Source of the DNA: Devosia faecipullorum
Lineage (GTDB): Bacteria > Pseudomonadota > Alphaproteobacteria > Rhizobiales > Devosiaceae
Assembly (NCBI RefSeq): GCF_015158295.1
Contig: NZ_JACDXV010000001.1
Location: forward strand, 682,001-746,000
DNA: 64,000 nucleotides
Direction: 5' to 3'
Part shown: positions 60,359-64,000 of the stretch, piece after piece
Layout: each line of letters starts with the position of its first letter
Position numbering within the stretch: the stretch's first letter is position 1
Notes under the pieces: generated by a model
Databases searched by the model: none
Told to the model about the DNA's origin: nothing
The model's input: the letters and a program-made list of their open reading frames with translations, nothing else
Translations under genes and position numbers: made by a program

Positions 60359-61150
60359 ATGCCCGCTATCGCCGATTATGGGGATCTGAGCCCCGGTCTG
60401 TACCAGATCCAGAACTGCGAGATCCTCGCCCGCAAGCCGGGAGAGGAGCATTTCGTGCAGTTCGCCGAGTGCAACACTGCTCGCATCAACATCACGGGCA
60501 CGTCGATCAAGCGGAAGGCCAAGAACAAGCGCACCCGCTATGTCGTGGTCGAGCACAATATCGACACCGAGGCCACCCTCGATCTCGAGGCCATGACCTT
60601 CACCCGTATCGTCAACGAGCTGCGCCTGCAGGGCGATGGCGAGGACCTCGTCCAGGCTGCTGGCGCGTGGACCTTCAACATCAAGCACGCCCAGATCGGT
60701 GGCATCTACAACGTCGGCAAGCACAACATCGCCGCGATCGTCACCGGGACCGAGAACGTCTACGACGAGAACACCGACACCTACACACCCGGTGCCGCGC
60801 TCGCTGGCCTTCAGTACAAGGTCGTCGACGAGGCCGATGGCAACGTGCAGCTGCTGGGTGGCTTCGCCAATGGCGATTGCATCCAGATCGCCGGCAACGC
60901 CACCGAGATCACCGCCGCCGAGGCCCTGCTGGGCGTCGACTTCGGATCGAACCTCAATCAGGAGCTGGAGCTTCGCGTCCGCGGCCTGTCCGAGATCGGC
61001 ACCCCGTTCGTGTTCTACGACCTGTTCTGGAAGGGCAAGCCGAACGGCATGGACCTGATCGGCGGCGACGACTACTCGGCCCAGAACTTCACCGGCACCC
61101 TGACGGGTCGCAATGGCCGCATCGGACGCTGGCAGCAGCTGAGCGTCTGA
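60359..61150 (+). CDS. Major tail tube protein
   Basis: A 263-aa tail tube protein of the gpV-like group. Blocks: LSPGLYQIQNCEILARKPGE, FAECNTARINITGTSIKRKA, DTEATLDLEAMTFTRIVNEL, ENVYDENTDTYTPGAALAGL, PNGMDLIGGDDYSAQNFTGT. AAGGAGG before the ATG is among the strongest ribosome sites in the window, fitting a high-copy structural protein. Confidence 0.88.
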   Translation: MPAIADYGDLSPGLYQIQNCEILARKPGEEHFVQFAECNTARINITGTSIKRKAKNKRTRYVVVEHNIDTEATLDLEAMTFTRIVNELRLQGDGEDLVQAAGAWTFNIKHAQIGGIYNVGKHNIAAIVTGTENVYDENTDTYTPGAALAGLQYKVVDEADGNVQLLGGFANGDCIQIAGNATEITAAEALLGVDFGSNLNQELELRVRGLSEIGTPFVFYDLFWKGKPNGMDLIGGDDYSAQNFTGTLTGRNGRIGRWQQLSV

Positions 61151-61156
61151 TCATAG

Positions 61157-61176
61157 GCGGGGGCAGCCGCCCCCGC
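61157..61176 (+). other. Hairpin after the tail tube gene
   Basis: GCGGGGGC-AGCC-GCCCCCGC, 8-bp arms, 6 nt after the stop. Probably attenuates transcription or protects the tube mRNA, so that the chaperones are made in smaller amounts. Confidence 0.55.
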
Positions 61177-61198
61177 TCTCATTCCCCGGGAGAACATC

Positions 61199-61816
61199 AT
61201 GAGCCGTTTTGAGAAGGCCGTTCCGACCGCCACGTTCGAGGTCGCCGGCGTCGCCTACCCCAACCGCAAGATGGGCCACGTCGCCATCTTCGACACCGTG
61301 TGCCAGTACGATGGCGTCGGCCCATTCATCGAGGAGTTCCTCGACGGCCTGATCGACATGAACGACGTCCGCAAGTGGATCGCCGGTCGTGTCGCCAAGG
61401 GCGAGACCGAGCTGACCAAGGACGAGATCAAGATCGCCCAGGTGCTCGCCACCAAGGTGCTTGCTCGCATCGAAGCCATGGATCTCACGATCGGAGGCGT
61501 CGTCTGGACCATCATCTACAAGTTCCCCGGGCTGATCGCCGAGCTGCTGCTCCGCTGCGCGGTGTTGAACGAGGACGAGGGCGACACCGAGGACAAGTTC
61601 CTCGCATTCATCGACGCCCGCTCCCTGCCCGAGATGTTCGACCTGTGCCTGCAGTGGTACCGGTTCCAGCTGGAGGACGACCTGCGCCCTTTCGTGGAGA
61701 AGGCGAAGGCAAAGGCCGTCGCCGCAGCCGCTTCGGTGAAGGACGCGGCCAAGCCCGACAGCAAGCCGGCAAAGGCCCCAAGCAGGACGGCAAGCAAGAG
61801 ACGGGCCCGCGGCTGA
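61199..61816 (+). CDS. Tail assembly chaperone G
   Basis: A 205-aa helical protein, MSRFEKAVPTATFEVAGVAY onward, with ETELTKDEIKIAQVLATKVL and a Lys/Ala-rich end (KAKAKAVAAAASVKDAAKPD). In lambda-like phages the G product chaperones the tape measure. GGGAG precedes the start. A -1 frameshift extends it into the GT product. Confidence 0.8.
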   Translation: MSRFEKAVPTATFEVAGVAYPNRKMGHVAIFDTVCQYDGVGPFIEEFLDGLIDMNDVRKWIAGRVAKGETELTKDEIKIAQVLATKVLARIEAMDLTIGGVVWTIIYKFPGLIAELLLRCAVLNEDEGDTEDKFLAFIDARSLPEMFDLCLQWYRFQLEDDLRPFVEKAKAKAVAAAASVKDAAKPDSKPAKAPSRTASKRRARG

Positions 61817-62166
61817 AGCTGTTCGACAGCTGGAAGCTCATGGCCTTCGAGCTCATGACCGAGGGGGGGCTTCATCCAGATTGGGTGGCGAACCTGTCCC
61901 CGGGCGAGCTCAGGGCCAACTACAACGAGTTGGTGCGCCAGCGCGCCGCCCGCCAGAAAGAGCAGCTCCACATTCAGGTCTCGGCTGCTGCCGTCGTCGC
62001 GGACGGTGGCAAGATGGCGAAGGCGCAAGAAACGGCATTGTCCGATGCAGCCTCACGCACGACCGTTCGCTCCGAACCTGCGGGATCGGAGAGACCAAAG
62101 ACCTTGGATGAAGCCGCCAAGGTCCAACGCGACTTCGACGAGACCGCCCATCTCTGGAAGAGCTGA
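61199..62166 (+). CDS. Tail assembly chaperone GT (programmed -1 frameshift product)
   Basis: The -1 frame is open from upstream to 62166 and contains a conserved-looking T domain: LFDSWKLMAFELMTEGGLHP, then DWVANLSPGELRANYNELVR and QKEQLHIQVS. Candidate slip sites in the G frame are C-CCT-TTC at 61687-61693 (a textbook X-XXY-YYZ heptamer) and G-GCA-AAG at 61708-61714 and 61768-61774 (one base from lambda's GGGAAAG). The later site leaves the more natural fusion protein. Motif site 6 lies inside the T part (read TALSDAA). Confidence 0.75.
62031..62050 (+). repeat. Six-fold phage motif, site 6
   Basis: AACGGCATTGTCCGATGCAG inside the GT reading frame, 116 nt before the tape measure start. Confidence 0.75.
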
Positions 62167-64000
62167 TGGCCGTCAACATGTCCAAGACCCCGACGATCTC
62201 CGCGCGCATGCGCGTGCGGGGCACGGAAGAGGTCAACAAGAGCTTCGATGACGTCAAGGCCAAAGGCGAACAGACCTTCGGTGCCCTCCGTCGTTCCGCT
62301 CAGACCGTGGGCACGGCCGTCCAGCAGACGGCCGATGTTGCCGTCAACACCACCAAAATAGCTGTCAGCACCGCCACCACGGGCGTGTCCGTCATCAGCA
62401 GCGTCCTATCCGGCCTCGCTGGCGCGGCGACCTTCGTCGTCAACGCCGTGCTCGGCATTGCCGGCGCCATCGCCAAGGGCGCGACGCTCGTTGCTGGTGC
62501 CGCCGTTGGTGCCTATGTCGCTGCGCGGTCGTGGGTGACCTCGATCGCCGAGGGCAATGACGAGGTGGCGCGCCAGGCACAAGCCATCGGCATGTCCGTG
62601 GAATCCTTGTCCCGCTGGCAGGCTGCCATCCGGATCGCTGGCGGCGACAGCAAGGCCGTCGTCAGCGCCTTCGAATCCGTCCGCAACAAGATGCTGGAAG
62701 TGGCGAAGGGCACGCAGGGCGCCGACACCGCTTTCCGGCAGCTCGACATCCGCGTCCGCAACAGCAACGGATCCCTGAAAAACAGCGAGGAGCTGTTCGA
62801 CGAGGCCATCGATCAGCTCGCCAAGATTTCGGACGAAGGCATCAGGTCCTCGGCGGCATACGACCTGTTCGGCAGCGCCGCCACCAGCCTGCTGCCGGTG
62901 CTTCGCCGTGGCAGCGCTGGCCTGAAGGAGCTGCAGCGGGACGCGGAGCGGTATGGCACCGCGCTGACGACGGCGCAGGCAGCCGAGAACAATGCGCTAC
63001 TGGAGAAGAAGCGGCGCATGGACGAGGCGCTGCGCGGTGCCAGCAATCGCATCTCCGACGCCTTCCTGCCGATCTTCACCGCGTCGGCCACCTCGATCGC
63101 GAATTGGCTGGAGGCCAACGGCGGCGCCATCGAGACATGGGCCAACAAAGCGGCGATCACGCTCAGCACCTTCCTCGACGACGTGAAGTCGCTGTTCGGC
63201 GATCCGTCCGCGCGCGAGCTGACCCATACGTGGCTGGCCGACCTGCAGGGGCCGGCTCAGGTCATGAAGGGGCTTATCCTCGACATCATCGACAGCATGG
63301 CCGGCCGCGGCGTGTCCAGGACACCGTGGCTGTACGACTTCATTGACACGATCGGCGAGGCCTACAACGCCAGCAAGTCGCTGGTGTTCATGTGGTCTGA
63401 GATGATGGGCATCCTCGACGAGGACTTCGACCTCGCCCAAAATCTGCGCGACGCGACTGCCGCTTTGATGGGCTTCCAGCAGGGCCTTGCCGGCGGCGAT
63501 AGCGATGTCCTGTGGGCGTCCAACCTCGGCCAGACCGTTGCCTTGCTATCGGTTGGCGTCGGCGCTCTGGCCGGCACGGTCGCGGACAACAAAGAACAGA
63601 TCACCGCATTCGCCATCGACGTCAGCTCGGCATTCGCCGATCTCGCCGATGCGATCCGGGGCATCCTGAATGGTGGTGGCGTCGCCGAGGGCAACTCGTT
63701 CGCTTGGCTGGAGCCGGTCGTGGCTCAGGTCATCGCCCTGTTCGAGCAAGTCAAAGCCGTGGGCGTCGAAGTCTGGTCCGAGATCGTTCGCAACTGGGAC
63801 ACGCTGCAGGCGGTCGGTCAGGGCATCATCGACGTCATGGACGGCATCGCCAAGGCCCTCGGTCTCGGCGACTGGAAGACGCTCGGCATCATCCTCGTCA
63901 TCGCCCAGCTCACCGGCGCGCTGAAGCTGGTGTCGACGCTTGCGGTCTTGTTCGGTGGTTTGGCGACGGTCGTCAACAATGCGATCGGCATCATCGCCGG
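62166..64000 (+). CDS. Tape measure protein (3' end cut by window edge)
   Basis: Sets tail length and is injected with DNA. At least 611 residues are visible, from MAVNMSKTPTISARMRVRGT. Long helical and hydrophobic stretches follow (TTGVSVISSVLSGLAGAATF, VVNAVLGIAGAIAKGATLVA), then a conserved tape-measure block NDEVARQAQAIGMSVESLSR, then WQAAIRIAGGDSKAVVSAFE and SAAYDLFGSAATSLLPVLRR. Its ATG shares one base with the GT stop (TGATG). Confidence 0.88.
   Translation, partial: MAVNMSKTPTISARMRVRGTEEVNKSFDDVKAKGEQTFGALRRSAQTVGTAVQQTADVAVNTTKIAVSTATTGVSVISSVLSGLAGAATFVVNAVLGIAGAIAKGATLVAGAAVGAYVAARSWVTSIAEGNDEVARQAQAIGMSVESLSRWQAAIRIAGGDSKAVVSAFESVRNKMLEVAKGTQGADTAFRQLDIRVRNSNGSLKNSEELFDEAIDQLAKISDEGIRSSAAYDLFGSAATSLLPVLRRGSAGLKELQRDAERYGTALTTAQAAENNALLEKKRRMDEALRGASNRISDAFLPIFTASATSIANWLEANGGAIETWANKAAITLSTFLDDVKSLFGDPSARELTHTWLADLQGPAQVMKGLILDIIDSMAGRGVSRTPWLYDFIDTIGEAYNASKSLVFMWSEMMGILDEDFDLAQNLRDATAALMGFQQGLAGGDSDVLWASNLGQTVALLSVGVGALAGTVADNKEQITAFAIDVSSAFADLADAIRGILNGGGVAEGNSFAWLEPVVAQVIALFEQVKAVGVEVWSEIVRNWDTLQAVGQGIIDVMDGIAKALGLGDWKTLGIILVIAQLTGALKLVSTLAVLFGGLATVVNNAIGIIA

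Larger units (their letters stand above)
33680..64000. mobile_element. Siphovirus-like prophage (left part; continues past window)
   Basis: Bounded on the left by the tRNA-Lys attL and an adjacent tyrosine integrase. It contains accessory genes, a leftward chain of overlapping regulators, a switch-like divergent region, and a collinear lambda-type head and tail operon up to the tape measure gene. Gene order (terminase, gpW, portal, S49 protease, scaffold, decoration, capsid, joining, tail tube, G/GT, tape measure) is intact with no obvious breaks, so the element may be functional. No lysis or tail-tip genes are visible yet; they should lie to the right. Confidence 0.95.

Overview
The window reads as a chromosome segment of a GC-rich alphaproteobacterium, most likely Hyphomicrobiales (rhizobial order, Devosiaceae-like). 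The reasons are the sulfate-assimilation block (cysG, DUF2849, sulfite reductase, CysH, DUF934), a giant polar-growth-type coiled-coil protein, adjacent YcjX/YcjF genes, and many products typical of that order. This placement is inference; no 16S or other marker lies in the window.

Positions 1 to about 33,680 are host chromosome. From left to right they hold a flagellar hook gene (cut by the window edge), a P-loop ATPase, metA, a ycjX-ycjF stress pair, and a sulfur and electron-transfer block (ferredoxin, FAD-dependent reductase, a CysH-DUF934 fusion, CysI, DUF2849, CysG, second ferredoxin). Then come a methyltransferase broken by a 1-nt frameshift, prfC, an Hpt phosphotransfer protein, and a 1709-aa membrane-anchored coiled-coil protein resembling the Growth Pole Ring protein. 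The host part ends with two tandem MFS transporters, an LpxH-like phosphoesterase, a family 3 glycosidase, acetyl-CoA synthetase, a GNAT-like protein, a polysaccharide flippase with a FemAB-type acyltransferase, and a TerC-family membrane protein.

At 33,680-33,729 lies the 3' half of a tRNA-Lys(CTT) gene with no 5' half. It is the left attachment site of an integrated siphovirus-like prophage that runs from there past the right edge. Its layout is a tyrosine integrase, then small accessory genes (nuclease, two metallophosphoesterases), then a leftward chain of 13 genes in which every neighbour overlaps (38,557-44,251; several carry repeated helix-turn-helix modules). A regulatory region with shared operator-like palindromes follows (44,252-44,619), then a short early/replication area, then a rightward lambda-type late operon. 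The late operon holds a ParB-like protein, small and large terminase, gpW, portal, S49 protease, scaffold, decoration, major capsid, probable capsid fibre genes, head-tail joining, tail terminator, tail tube, G/GT frameshift chaperones and tape measure (cut by the window edge).

The most interesting DNA-level signal is a 20-nt motif, core CGGCAT(A/T)GT(C/T)(C/G)GATGCA, present six times on the plus strand between 47,477 and 62,050. It occurs in gaps and inside genes in different reading frames, always 50-200 nt before a gene start, so it is conserved as nucleic acid and not as protein. A second family, GGAC(A/G)CGTCCGCG (three copies), and a third, TGAACAGACTG (two divergent copies), mark other control regions. 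Together they suggest an uncharacterised phage regulatory network.
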